In this document: piece after piece, positions 24,307 through 34,080 of the stretch
Position numbering within the stretch: the stretch's first letter is position 1
How the letters are laid out: each line of letters starts with the position of its first letter
Assembly: GCF_039634785.1 (NCBI RefSeq)
Contig: NZ_JBBIAB010000001.1
Location: 310,001 to 374,000, forward strand
Length of the DNA: 64,000 bases
Reading direction: 5' to 3'
Source of the DNA: Tistrella mobilis
Lineage (GTDB): Bacteria; Pseudomonadota; Alphaproteobacteria; Tistrellales; Tistrellaceae
Notes under the pieces: model-generated
The model's database searches: none
Seen by the model: the letters and a program-made list of their open reading frames with translations, nothing else
What the model was told of the DNA's origin: nothing
Made by a program: the position numbers and the translations under genes

Positions 24307-24975
24307 CTGTCGATCCGGGTCGGTGGATCAGTCCACAACGTCCGCACGCACGAACCCCTTCGCGACACGCCATCGGCGGGTGGCGTGTTGGCTTTCCTCA
24401 GAGTCTGTTCTACCTGATCGTTAGTCGACCACCATGATTTCGTCAATAATCATGGGGATAAAACGAAGCTATCAGAGTCATTTACAGCTAATGCGTGTTC
24501 ATGCACAAGCATAAATACCTTGACGTGTAACTGGAGAGGCGAGACTACTATAACGAGCAGATTATTACTAATTTACTTCTTTGAGAAGAATTTCACCCGG
24601 TTCGGGCGGTTAAGTATGGGGAATGAACCCGGTCAGGTGGCTTCACGGTTTTGGCTGAAAATTGGCGGATGTACAGCTTTATTAATCTTCAACCCGGATG
24701 AAGGTTTATTCATACACCATGCGCGAACCTGCAGTCTGGAAAAAATATACGATGCATCAAGATCATCGAATAATCTTCGATGCGGCGATACGCGCTTCGC
24801 GCCATTTTGTCTTATCACCCGGCAGTTCAGGCAGGACTTATACCGCATGGGTTGTGCCGGACCGGCCGCAGAAGAGCCGTCCTTGTCTTGTCCATCGAAA
24901 CTTTTAAATGGAACGACACAATTCAGTGTCGGAATACTCAGAAACCGCCTTGTGCCGTCGAAGGCCGGTACCGGT
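24307..24975. other. AT-rich intergenic island without a recognised gene
   Basis: A 669-bp region between the comM start and the DUF2244 stop. Lines from 24421 to 24600 have roughly 35-43% GC against about 70% around them. I find no convincing coding sequence: short frames such as 24633-24848 on the reverse strand lack a ribosome site and any familiar motif. It contains an 8-bp inverted repeat at 24432-24455 and a small TTCTT-TGAG-AAGAA hairpin at 24577-24590. It may be a horizontally acquired remnant or an unusually long regulatory region for comM. Confidence 0.6.
24432..24455. promoter_or_regulatory. Inverted repeat upstream of comM
   Basis: Exact arms CCATGATT (24432-24439) and AATCATGG (24448-24455) with an 8-nt spacer, about 125 bp before the comM start on the reverse strand. 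It could be an operator for competence-related control; no binding protein is identified. Confidence 0.45.
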
Positions 24976-25524
24976 TCAGGCGAGCAGCGTCTCCGTCGGC
25001 TGCGGCATCCTGGCCCGGTGCAGCGCGGTTTCCAGCGCCCGGGCCAGGTCGCGCCGTTCCTCGGGCGTCAGGAAATGGCCGATGATCAGCCGCCGGCCAT
25101 GGCTGGTGAGGGCCAGTTCGCGCGGGCCGAAGCCGTCTTCCTCGCCCGCATCGGGCTCCACCAGTTCCACCCGCAGCCAGTAGGGCTGAAAATCATGGGC
25201 GCGGGTGCGGCCGCGATGGTCGGTCTGTTCCACCCGCAGCCGTTCATGGGTGAGGCGCAGCCGCTCAAACGCGCGGCCGCTGATATAGCTGGCGCGGAAG
25301 CCCAGCCAGACCAGCAGGATCTCCAGCCCGCAGAAGCCGAAAACCGGCCAGGCGCCCAGCGTCATGAAATAGATGCCCATGGGCGCGAGCACGCCCGCGA
25401 GGCCGAACATCACCCATCTGAACCCGCTGGGCGGCAGGGAGCGATGGGGCGTCAGCAGCGCGTCGAAAATGAGCGGACCTTCAGGGGATGGCCGGCTCTC
25501 GTCTCTGGTCTCTGGCTGGCTCAT
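24976..25524 (-). CDS. DUF2244 domain-containing membrane protein
   Basis: A 182-residue protein with two adjacent hydrophobic segments at about residues 35-80 (WVMFGLAGVLAPMGIYFMTL and PVFGFCGLEILLVWLGF), then a cytosolic domain with FERLRLTHERLRVEQTD and LRVELVEPD. This is the DUF2244 architecture; the function is unknown. The family commonly stands divergent from nth in Alphaproteobacteria, exactly as here (138-bp gap). The ATG at 25524 is preferred because the upstream in-frame extension is low-complexity and lacks homology. Confidence 0.85.
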   Translation of the reverse strand: MSQPETRDESRPSPEGPLIFDALLTPHRSLPPSGFRWVMFGLAGVLAPMGIYFMTLGAWPVFGFCGLEILLVWLGFRASYISGRAFERLRLTHERLRVEQTDHRGRTRAHDFQPYWLRVELVEPDAGEEDGFGPRELALTSHGRRLIIGHFLTPEERRDLARALETALHRARMPQPTETLLA

Positions 25525-25662
25525 GGCTTCAGTATATGGAGCGGCCGGGCGGCCCGCCAAGCCGTTATTCTTCAGGCACCTGGGGGCCCCTCGCCCACCC
25601 CCTCGCGCAGGGGTGCCGCACCCGCTTCCCAAGGCCCGCCCGAGCGGCTATCGTCACCGCCC

Positions 25663-26340
25663 ATGAAGCGCGCCGATGTCGAAGAATTCTTCCGCCGTCT
25701 CTCTGCCGCCGATCCGGCGCCCGAGACCGAGCTTGCCTATGGCAACGTCTACCAGCTGCTGGTGGCGGTGGTGCTGTCTGCCCAGGCGACCGATATCGGC
25801 GTCAACAAGGCGACCCGGCTGCTGTTCCAGCAGGTCTTCACCCCGGCTGAGATGCTGGAGCTGGGGGAAGAGGGGCTGCGCACCCACATCAAAACCATCG
25901 GCCTGTTCAATGCCAAGGCGAAGAACGTCATCGCGCTCAGCCGCATTCTGGTGGAGCAGCATGAGGGCGAGGTGCCGCGCGACCGTGCCGCCCTGGAGGC
26001 CCTGCCCGGGGTCGGCCGCAAGACCGCGAATGTGGTGCTGAACGTGGCCTTCGGCGAGCCGACGATTGCGGTCGACACCCATATCTTCCGGGTCGGCAAC
26101 CGCACCGGCCTTGCCCCCGGCAAAACCCCGCTCGACGTGGAGCGCGGGCTGGAGCGCCGCGTGCCGAAACACTATCGCCTGCACGCCCATCACTGGCTGA
26201 TCCTGCACGGCCGCTATGTCTGCAAGGCCCGCAAACCCGACTGCCCCGCCTGCATCGTGGCCGATCTCTGCCGCTACAGGGACAAGACGCCGGGGGTGGC
26301 GGTGACTGGCGGTGTGGTCGGGCCTTCGGACGGCATATGA
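25663..26340 (+). CDS. nth: Endonuclease III
   Basis: A 225-residue base-excision repair DNA glycosylase/AP lyase for oxidised pyrimidines. The helix-hairpin-helix LPGVGRKTANVV carries the Schiff-base Lys120, and the activating Asp138 is in VDTHIFRV. The [4Fe-4S] cluster ligands are Cys187, Cys194, Cys197 and Cys203, the same numbers as in E. coli Nth. The chosen ATG at 25663 gives standard length, although its ribosome site is weak. A strong palindrome starts four bases after the stop. Confidence 0.96.
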   Translation: MKRADVEEFFRRLSAADPAPETELAYGNVYQLLVAVVLSAQATDIGVNKATRLLFQQVFTPAEMLELGEEGLRTHIKTIGLFNAKAKNVIALSRILVEQHEGEVPRDRAALEALPGVGRKTANVVLNVAFGEPTIAVDTHIFRVGNRTGLAPGKTPLDVERGLERRVPKHYRLHAHHWLILHGRYVCKARKPDCPACIVADLCRYRDKTPGVAVTGGVVGPSDGI

Positions 26341-26344
26341 GGGG

Positions 26345-26406
26345 TTTAGATCGAGTTTACCCATTTATATCCACATTCAGATATAAATGGGTAAACTCGA
26401 TCTAAA
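26345..26406. repeat. Perfect 27-bp inverted repeat upstream of the AAA ATPase
   Basis: Arms at 26345-26371 and 26380-26406 are exact reverse complements over all 27 bases, around the 8-nt loop CACATTCA. The arms are AT-rich and carry GTTTACCCAT and ATCGAGTTTAC. The repeat occupies nearly the whole space between the nth stop and the ATPase gene. It could fold as a cruciform or RNA hairpin, or be a binding site for a dimer. There is no T-run, so a simple terminator is unlikely. Confidence 0.9.
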
Positions 26407-26425
26407 CAGGTAAATTCGATAAAAT
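26389..26425. repeat. Direct repeats GGTAAAyTCGAT in the ATPase leader
   Basis: The right arm of the palindrome contains GGTAAACTCGATCTAAA (from 26389) and a second, imperfect copy GGTAAATTCGATAAAAT begins at 26409, 20 bp on. With the reversed copy in the left arm the motif GTAAAyTCGAT occurs three times within 75 bp, which suggests multi-site protein binding. Confidence 0.65.
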
Positions 26426-26447
26426 CCGTCTCCTTCGGAGGGTGCAG

Positions 26448-27629
26448 ATGGATCCGGTACGCGATCCCTTCGCACCTGGTGCCGGTACGCCGCCGCCCGA
26501 GCTTGCCGGGCGCGCGATGATTCTCGACGAGCTTACCGTCACGCTCCAGCGCATCGCCCTTGGAAAACCAGCCCAGAGCAGCATTCTCGTCGGGCTTCGT
26601 GGTGTGGGCAAGACCGTCCTCCTGGTTCGGTTGAGCGAGATTGCGGAGACGATCGGGTTTCGCACCCACCTCATCGAGGCACATGAAGAGAAGCCCCTGT
26701 CGGCGCTCATTGTCCCCGGGCTGAGGCAGATTCTGATCAGGTTGAGCGAAATCGAGCGTGCCCGGGACGCTGCACGCCGTGGCTTGCGGGTTCTGCGCAG
26801 CTTCCTGAACTCGATCAGGCTGACTTATGGTGATTTCGAGATCGGCCTCGGGATCGACCCCGAAGTCGGGTCCGCGGATAGCGGCGATCTTGAGGTCGAT
26901 TTGCCCAACCTGTTCCTGGCGGTTGGTGAAGCCGCTCGTTCAGCTGGGGTACCGTTCGCGATCCTGATCGACGAGATGCAGTATCTGACGGACAAGGAAT
27001 TCAGCGCGCTGATCATGGCGATCCACCGGACCAGCCAGACCAATCTGCCGCTGACCCTGATCGGGGCGGCCCTCCCCCAGATTCTGGGGTTGGCGGGTGA
27101 ATCGAAGTCCTATGCCGAGCGTCTGTTCAAATATCCGAAGATCGGTGCCTTGGAGGAAAAGGATGCCCGCGCGGCCCTGCTGGGGCCAATTCGGGAGGAA
27201 GGTGCACGGATCGAAGAGGCCGCGCTGACCGCTATTCTGGAGGTCACCGAGAGATATCCGTATTTCCTTCAGCAATGGGGGCATGACGCCTGGAACGTCG
27301 CAGAACATGACATGATCACGGCAGTGGACGTGGAGGTGGCGACTGAGATTGCGATTCGCAAGCTGGACGACAATTTCTTCCGCGTCCGCTTCGATCGCTG
27401 CACGCCATCTGAAAAACGCTATATGAGGGCATTGGCCGAGTTCGGCCCCGGCACCCATCGATCCGGAGATGTCGCGGACCGGCTTGGCCTGAAGACCACC
27501 AGCGTCGGGCCGGTCCGCAACAAGCTCATCCGCAAGGGCATGATCTATTCCCCACAGCACGGTGACACGGCTTTTACCGTTCCGCTTTTCGACGCCTATA
27601 TGCGGCGTGTCATCCCGACTCTCGACTGA
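26448..27629 (+). CDS. AAA ATPase with C-terminal winged-helix-like region
   Basis: A 393-residue single-copy ATPase of the AAA_16/archaeal-ATPase type. Walker A is GLRGVGKT at residues 49-56, Walker B is FAILIDEMQYL near 170, and LPLTLIGAALPQI resembles a sensor-1 strand. The last 80 residues (MRALAEFGPGTHRSGDVADR, then LKTTSVGPVRNKLIRKGMIY) look like a winged helix, so the overall plan is that of Orc/Cdc6-like or STAND-type ATPases. The ATG at 26448 follows CGGAGGG. GC content is lower than in neighbours and no partner gene is adjacent. Role unknown; a mobile or defence-related function is only a guess. Confidence 0.85.
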   Translation: MDPVRDPFAPGAGTPPPELAGRAMILDELTVTLQRIALGKPAQSSILVGLRGVGKTVLLVRLSEIAETIGFRTHLIEAHEEKPLSALIVPGLRQILIRLSEIERARDAARRGLRVLRSFLNSIRLTYGDFEIGLGIDPEVGSADSGDLEVDLPNLFLAVGEAARSAGVPFAILIDEMQYLTDKEFSALIMAIHRTSQTNLPLTLIGAALPQILGLAGESKSYAERLFKYPKIGALEEKDARAALLGPIREEGARIEEAALTAILEVTERYPYFLQQWGHDAWNVAEHDMITAVDVEVATEIAIRKLDDNFFRVRFDRCTPSEKRYMRALAEFGPGTHRSGDVADRLGLKTTSVGPVRNKLIRKGMIYSPQHGDTAFTVPLFDAYMRRVIPTLD

Positions 27630-27649
27630 TCCCGGACGTCTGCACGGCA

Positions 27650-27681
27650 AAAAGGCCGGCGAAGCGATCCGCCGGCCTTTT
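27650..27681. terminator. Bidirectional terminator between ATPase gene and ppa
   Basis: Arms AAAAGGCCGGC (27650-27660) and GCCGGCCTTTT (27671-27681), extended by one G-C pair, enclose AAGCGATC. The A and T runs at the two ends allow termination from both the rightward ATPase gene and the leftward ppa gene. Confidence 0.88.
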
Positions 27682-27714
27682 CAATACGATCAGATGCCGC
27701 GCGAAGCGGCCGGC

Positions 27715-28242
27715 TCACTTGCCGGCGCGGGCGACACCTTCCTCGATCAGCCGCTTGGCGGTGTCGATGTCGTCCCAGCCGGTGACCTTCACCCACTTGC
27801 CCTTTTCGAGGTCCTTGTAGCGGGTGAAGAAATGCTCGATCTGGCGGATCAGCAGCTCCGGCAGGTCGGTATAGCTCTGGACATGGTCGTAGAGCGCCGA
27901 GACCTTCTGGTGCGGAACGGCCAGGATCTTTTCATCCATGCCGCTCTCGTCTTCCATCTTCAGCACGCCCACCGGCCGCGCGCGGATCACCGAGCCCGGC
28001 ACGACCGGATAGGGCGTCACGACCATCACGTCCACCGGGTCGCCGTCATCGCCCAGGGTGTTGGGGATGAAGCCGTAATTGGCCGGGTAGAACATCGGCG
28101 TGGCGACGAAACGGTCGACCAGGATGGCGCCGCTGTCCTTGTCCAGCTCGTACTTCACCGGATCGGCGTTGGCAGGGATCTCGATGACGACATTGATGTC
28201 CGCAGGCACCGCGCGGCCGGCGGCGATCTTGGTCACGTCCAT
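27715..28242 (-). CDS. ppa: Inorganic pyrophosphatase (family I)
   Basis: A 175-residue soluble pyrophosphatase that hydrolyses PPi to drive biosynthetic reactions. Family I metal-binding residues are in [19 protein letters not shown] (the DGDPVDV signature), with the substrate Lys/Tyr regions [10 protein letters not shown] and [10 protein letters not shown]. Length is typical of bacterial hexameric PPases. The ATG at 28242 follows GAAAGAGG; an upstream in-frame start at 28287 would add 15 non-conserved residues. It is a single gene ending at a bidirectional terminator. Confidence 0.95.
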   Translation of the reverse strand: MDVTKIAAGRAVPADINVVIEIPANADPVKYELDKDSGAILVDRFVATPMFYPANYGFIPNTLGDDGDPVDVMVVTPYPVVPGSVIRARPVGVLKMEDESGMDEKILAVPHQKVSALYDHVQSYTDLPELLIRQIEHFFTRYKDLEKGKWVKVTGWDDIDTAKRLIEEGVARAGK

Positions 28243-28335
28243 TGGTCGGGCCTCTTTCCCCGGTGGTACAGAAATGGCGATGTACACCCGGGGGTCGAGA
28301 CGGGACGGCCGGGTGCGACCTCGCCGATCGATGCG

Positions 28336-29700
28336 CTAGATAGCACGATCTGCGGTTCTGCGCGAGACGAGCCGCAGCAGGATCAGCCCCGGAATCGCCG
28401 CAACCGTGGTTGCGAGGAAGAAGGCCGACCAGCCGAGTTCCTCGGCCATGATGCCGCTCGACGACGACAGCCAGGTCCGCGCCACCGCCATGAAGGACGA
28501 CAGCAGCGCATATTGCGTGGCGGTGTAAGAGACGTTGCACAGGCTCGACATATAGGCCACGAACACCGCCGTCCCCATGCCGCCCGCCAGGTTTTCGAAG
28601 CCGATCACGGCCGCCAGCACCGCGACATCGGGGCCTGCCTCGGCCTGGACCATGAAGGCCAGGTTCGACAGCGCCTGCAGGATGCCGCAGATCCAGAGCG
28701 ACCGCACGGTGCCCAGCGCCCCAAGCAGCGTGCCGCCGGCCCAGAAGCCGACCATCGAGGCCCAGAAGCCGAACAGTTTGGAAATCTCGGCGATCTGGGT
28801 CTTGTCGAAGCCGATATCGACCAGGAAGGGGTTGGTCATCACCCCGGCCAGGCTGTCGCCGAATTTGTAGAAGGCGACGAAGGCCAGGATCAGCCAGGCA
28901 TGGGGCCGGACCAGGAATTCCTGGAAGGGGGCCACCACCGCGGCATGCAGCCAGGCGCCGGCACGGCCGATCGGCCCCTTTGCACCCAGCCGTTCCAGCA
29001 GCCGTCCGGCCCGGGCTTCGGCCTCGGCCGCATGGCTGCGATCCACCCGGGGTTCGGGGCCCGCCAGCACCGCCAGCACGCCCAGGCCCATCGCCGCCGC
29101 CATCACGGCATAGGCGGTGAACCAGTCGAAATAGGCGGCGAGATAAAGCGCCCCGGCGCCCGAGGCGAGCATGCCCAGCCGATAGCCGAACACCACCATC
29201 GCCGCACCGGCGCCCTGGCGGTCTTCGGGCAGGCGTTCCACCCGATAGGCATCGATGACGATGTCCTGGCTGGCCGAGGAAAAGGCCAGCAGCACCGCCC
29301 AGAGCGCGGTGGTCCAGGGGTCGGCGGCGGGGTCGGACAGCCCCAGCCCCAGCATGGTCAGGATAACCGCCGCCTGGGTCAGCAGCAGCCAGGACCGGCG
29401 GTGGCCGAACAGCCGGGCCAGGCCCGGCAGCCGCAGCTGGTCGATCAGCGGCGCCCAGATGAATTTGAGCGCATAGGGCGTCCCCACGGCGGCGAACAGG
29501 CCGATCGCCGCCTTGGAGATGCCGTCTTCCGTCAGCCGGACGCTGAGCGTGCCGAAGCTGAGCGCCAGCGGCAGACCGCTCGCAAAGCCCAGCAGCAGGA
29601 TCTGGATGAGGCGCGGCTCCAGATAGATCCGCGCCCCGGCAAGGAAGCGGCTGCCCCTGCCTGTCTGATCCCTGCCCTCGCCACCATCGGGTGTCGTCAT
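28336..29700 (-). CDS. ampG: AmpG-like muropeptide MFS permease
   Basis: A 454-residue inner-membrane transporter with about 12-14 hydrophobic segments. AmpG imports GlcNAc-anhydroMurNAc peptides for cell-wall recycling. The N-terminal LLLGFASGLPLALSFGTLSV, YALKFIWAPLIDQLRLP and SSASQDIVIDAYRVE are hallmark AmpG stretches, and YKFGDSLAGVMTNPFLVDIG begins the second half. Its start lies only 25 bp after the typA stop on the same strand, so co-transcription with typA is possible. The MFS motifs make the family firm; substrate specificity is inferred. Confidence 0.9.
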   Translation of the reverse strand: MTTPDGGEGRDQTGRGSRFLAGARIYLEPRLIQILLLGFASGLPLALSFGTLSVRLTEDGISKAAIGLFAAVGTPYALKFIWAPLIDQLRLPGLARLFGHRRSWLLLTQAAVILTMLGLGLSDPAADPWTTALWAVLLAFSSASQDIVIDAYRVERLPEDRQGAGAAMVVFGYRLGMLASGAGALYLAAYFDWFTAYAVMAAAMGLGVLAVLAGPEPRVDRSHAAEAEARAGRLLERLGAKGPIGRAGAWLHAAVVAPFQEFLVRPHAWLILAFVAFYKFGDSLAGVMTNPFLVDIGFDKTQIAEISKLFGFWASMVGFWAGGTLLGALGTVRSLWICGILQALSNLAFMVQAEAGPDVAVLAAVIGFENLAGGMGTAVFVAYMSSLCNVSYTATQYALLSSFMAVARTWLSSSSGIMAEELGWSAFFLATTVAAIPGLILLRLVSRRTADRAI

Positions 29701-29725
29701 GCGGGCATCCGTCCGACGGGTGGGA

Positions 29726-31552
<1,827 letters not shown>

Positions 31553-31623
31553 ACGGGTCTGACAAGCCTTGAGAGACGACGGCGGCACCTCTTGTGCCGC
31601 CGTCCGCCCGCTTGGGCCCCGGT

Positions 31624-32616
31624 TCAGGCCGATCGCGCGACGAGATCCGCGATCGAACCGGCAGGGCGCGGGCCGATTTGGCCGATGATCCCGGCAGCCG
31701 CCAGGCCGCCGAGCCGGGCGGACCGCGCGAGATCGAACCCGTGGGTCAGCCCGTAAAGGAAACCAGCCGCATAGAGATCACCGGCGCCGGTGGTATCCAC
31801 CACCGCCTCAACCGGGCTCGCCTCCACCACGACCGGCGCCCCCTCGCGGGGCACGATCACCGATCCGTGTTCGCTGCGGGTCAGCGCCGCAATCTCCACC
31901 CGGCCCGCCACCGAACGCATGGCCGCGTCGAAGTCGTCGGTCTCCGCAAGCGCGGCGATCTCGGCTTCGTTCGCGAACAGGATGTCGATGTGGTCGTCGA
32001 TAAGCCGGTGGAACTCGGCACGGAAGCGGTCGACGCAGAACTTGTCGGACAGGCTGAATGCCACCCGTGTTCCATTGCGCCGTGCCGCCCGCATCGCCTT
32101 GAGGCAGGCTTCCTTCGCGGGTGCAAGATCCCACAAATAGCCTTCCACGTACAGTATTTCGGCACGCGCGACTTCGTTTTCGTCGACATCGTCCGGCGAC
32201 AGGTGGACGCTGGCCCCCAGATAGGTGTTCATCGTGCGCTGGCCGTCGGGCGTGATCAGCACGAAGCAGCGCGCGGTGGGCGGGGTCGGTGCTGCGGCCG
32301 GCGTGTCGTAGGCCACGCCCAGCGCCCGGATGTCGTGGCGGAAAACCTGGCCCAGCGTGTCTTCGGCCACCCGGCCGATAAAGGCGGTGCGCGCGCCCAG
32401 CGCCGCCAGACCCGCGATCGTGTTGGCCGCCGACCCGCCCGAGCTTTCGATCGCCGGGCCCATGGCTGCATAGATCGCCTCGGCCCGGTCGGTGTCGATC
32501 AGGGCCATGGTGCCCTTGACCATGCCCTGGGCGTCGAGGAAGCCGTCCTCCGTGCGGGCCAGGATGTCCAGGATGGCGTTGCCGAGGCCGAGCACGTGAT
32601 AGGTCTTCTCCGTCAT
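31624..32616 (-). CDS. PfkB-family carbohydrate kinase (adenosine kinase-like)
   Basis: A 330-residue ribokinase-fold kinase, closest in character to the bacterial adenosine/inosine-guanosine kinase group. The first signature is SSGGSAANTIAGLAALGARTAFIG and the second, at about residue 270, is DTTGAGDLYAAGFLYGL with the catalytic Asp. FVLITPDGQRTMNTYLGAS is typical of this clade. The ATG at 32616 removes a long unconserved upstream extension. It lies 71 bp upstream of typA on the same strand. The substrate (adenosine or another sugar nucleoside) is not determinable from sequence alone. Confidence 0.88.
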   Translation of the reverse strand: MTEKTYHVLGLGNAILDILARTEDGFLDAQGMVKGTMALIDTDRAEAIYAAMGPAIESSGGSAANTIAGLAALGARTAFIGRVAEDTLGQVFRHDIRALGVAYDTPAAAPTPPTARCFVLITPDGQRTMNTYLGASVHLSPDDVDENEVARAEILYVEGYLWDLAPAKEACLKAMRAARRNGTRVAFSLSDKFCVDRFRAEFHRLIDDHIDILFANEAEIAALAETDDFDAAMRSVAGRVEIAALTRSEHGSVIVPREGAPVVVEASPVEAVVDTTGAGDLYAAGFLYGLTHGFDLARSARLGGLAAAGIIGQIGPRPAGSIADLVARSA

Positions 32617-32933
32617 GATCGGTTCGTCTTCCTCTGCGCGGAAATGAGGGGGCGCGGGCGCCCGGGGCGGGTTCAACCAGCGGCTGCATGGCCGGTCGGC
32701 GGCAGTATAGCCGCCCCGGCCCGGAAGGGCGATCCCGGGCGCGCGGCATCTCGCCGGCTTTTGCGTCGCAATGCCGATTGGGCCCTTGAGTCCCGCCCCT
32801 CCCCGTCGTATGAATTCCCTACGGTTTCGCAGGCGCACCGTAACCGGATCACGGACCGGGGGGTGCCTGCACCGGGGGGCCGGACGGGCTCCCTATCTCC
32901 CCCTCCCCGCGCTCCCCGGAGACGACCCGCGCC

Positions 32934-33629
32934 ATGGCGCTGATCACCACCACCGTCGGACGCACGCTCGGCAATCTCGACGATGCCCGCATGTGGCGTC
33001 CGCTCGGCATCGGCATCGCAGGGTCGGCGATCCTGATGGGCGTGCTGTGGTGGCTGGCGGTGGGCTGGGTGGATGCGACCGGGCTTACCGGCATCGGCTG
33101 GCTGGACACCACCATTTCCTATGCCGGCGATTTCGCCGTCATCGTCATCTCGGCCTGGCTGCTCTTCGTGCCGATCACGTCGGCTGTGATGGGCCTGGTG
33201 ATCGACGAGGTCGCCGGGGTCGTGGAGCGGCGCAGCTATCCCGGATTGCCGCCGGCCAAGGGGGCCGGGTTCTGGGCCTCGCTCTGGTCCGGCGTCAGGT
33301 TCGGCGTCTTCGCGCTTCTGCTGAACCTGCTGGTGCTGCCGCTCTATTTCGTGCCGGTGGTCAATCTGGTCCTGTTCGTCGGGCTGAACGGCATCCTGCT
33401 CAGCCGGGAATATTTCGAACTGGCGGCGCTGCGCCGTCTCGGCACGGCCGAGGCGAAGGCCATGCGGCTCCGCCACCGCACCACGCTCTTCGTGCATGGC
33501 GCCGCGGTCTCCTTCCTGTTCGCGATCCCCTTCGTGAACCTGACCGCGCCGATCATCGCCGCCGCCCTGTTCACCCATCTCTTCACCCTGATCCGGGAGC
33601 GCGAAGCCCGTGAGCTGCGCCGTCCGTAG
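32934..33629 (+). CDS. EI24 domain-containing (CysZ-like) membrane protein
   Basis: A 231-residue protein with four to six hydrophobic segments (about residues 24-46, 62-92, 120-155, 185-215). The pattern FVPITSAVMGLVIDEVAGVVERRSYPGLP and NLLVLPLYFVPVVNLVLFVGLNGILLSREYFE is the EI24/CysZ family core. CysZ proteins assist sulfate uptake, but alphaproteobacterial EI24 members have no proven substrate and no cys genes are nearby. The ATG at 32934 follows GGAGACG. The next gene starts 20 bp before this stop, so they are coupled. Confidence 0.85.
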   Translation: MALITTTVGRTLGNLDDARMWRPLGIGIAGSAILMGVLWWLAVGWVDATGLTGIGWLDTTISYAGDFAVIVISAWLLFVPITSAVMGLVIDEVAGVVERRSYPGLPPAKGAGFWASLWSGVRFGVFALLLNLLVLPLYFVPVVNLVLFVGLNGILLSREYFELAALRRLGTAEAKAMRLRHRTTLFVHGAAVSFLFAIPFVNLTAPIIAAALFTHLFTLIREREARELRRP

Positions 33630-34074
33630 CCAGATCGCCCGCCCTGTGGCCATCCGTCCTTTGGCCGCCCTTCTTCTCGGCCTTGCCGGCTTCGGCCTCG
33701 CCGGCTGTCAGACCACCAGCCCCGATATCGGGACGGCCCAGATCCGCCCGGCGCCCAAGCCTGCGCATGTGGCGCAGCCCTCGGGGCTGGCAGAGCTGCT
33801 GAAGCTGGATCAGAACGATCTGACCACCCGTTTCGGCCGGCCGGCGGTGGCGCGGCGCGAAGGCCAGTCGGTGTTCTGGCGCTATTCCGACAATCGCTGT
33901 GCGCTGATCCTGTATTTCCCGGCGATCGATGCGGCAAAGCCGGGCGGGGCGCGCCCCACCCATGGGGTGGTGCGCTGGTTCGGTCCGCAGACGGCGGGTG
34001 CGGGCGATGCCGATTGCGTGGCGGGGTTCGATCACGCCACCATCCAGGCCCGGCTGGCCGCGCCGGGCGTCTGA
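33610..34074 (+). CDS. Small lipoprotein of unknown function
   Basis: A 154-residue predicted lipoprotein. The GTG start at 33610 lies inside the EI24 gene and gives a signal with the lipobox GLAGC, acylated at Cys33. The mature region GLAELLKLDQNDLTTRFGRPAVARREGQSVFWRYSDNRCALIL resembles a SmpA/BamE-like minimal fold (helix followed by strands), and the two remaining cysteines could form a disulfide. The function is unknown. It forms a two-gene unit with the membrane protein. The start codon is less certain than the reading frame. Confidence 0.78.
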   Translation: MSCAVRSQIARPVAIRPLAALLLGLAGFGLAGCQTTSPDIGTAQIRPAPKPAHVAQPSGLAELLKLDQNDLTTRFGRPAVARREGQSVFWRYSDNRCALILYFPAIDAAKPGGARPTHGVVRWFGPQTAGAGDADCVAGFDHATIQARLAAPGV

Positions 34075-34080
34075 ACCTGT

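Noticed and set aside
21691-24417. A 908-codon forward open frame across the enoyl-CoA hydratase start, XRE regulator and comM.
   Set aside because: It is the antisense of three recognisable reverse-strand genes and has no motif of its own.
24520-25662. A possible N-terminal extension of nth running back into the AT-rich island.
   Set aside because: Nth matches E. coli length and catalytic numbering from 25663; the upstream part is antisense to DUF2244 and has no homology.
26345-26406. Insertion-sequence terminal repeats.
   Set aside because: The two 27-bp arms are only 8 bp apart, there is no transposase nearby, and no matching repeat was seen at the far end of the ATPase gene.
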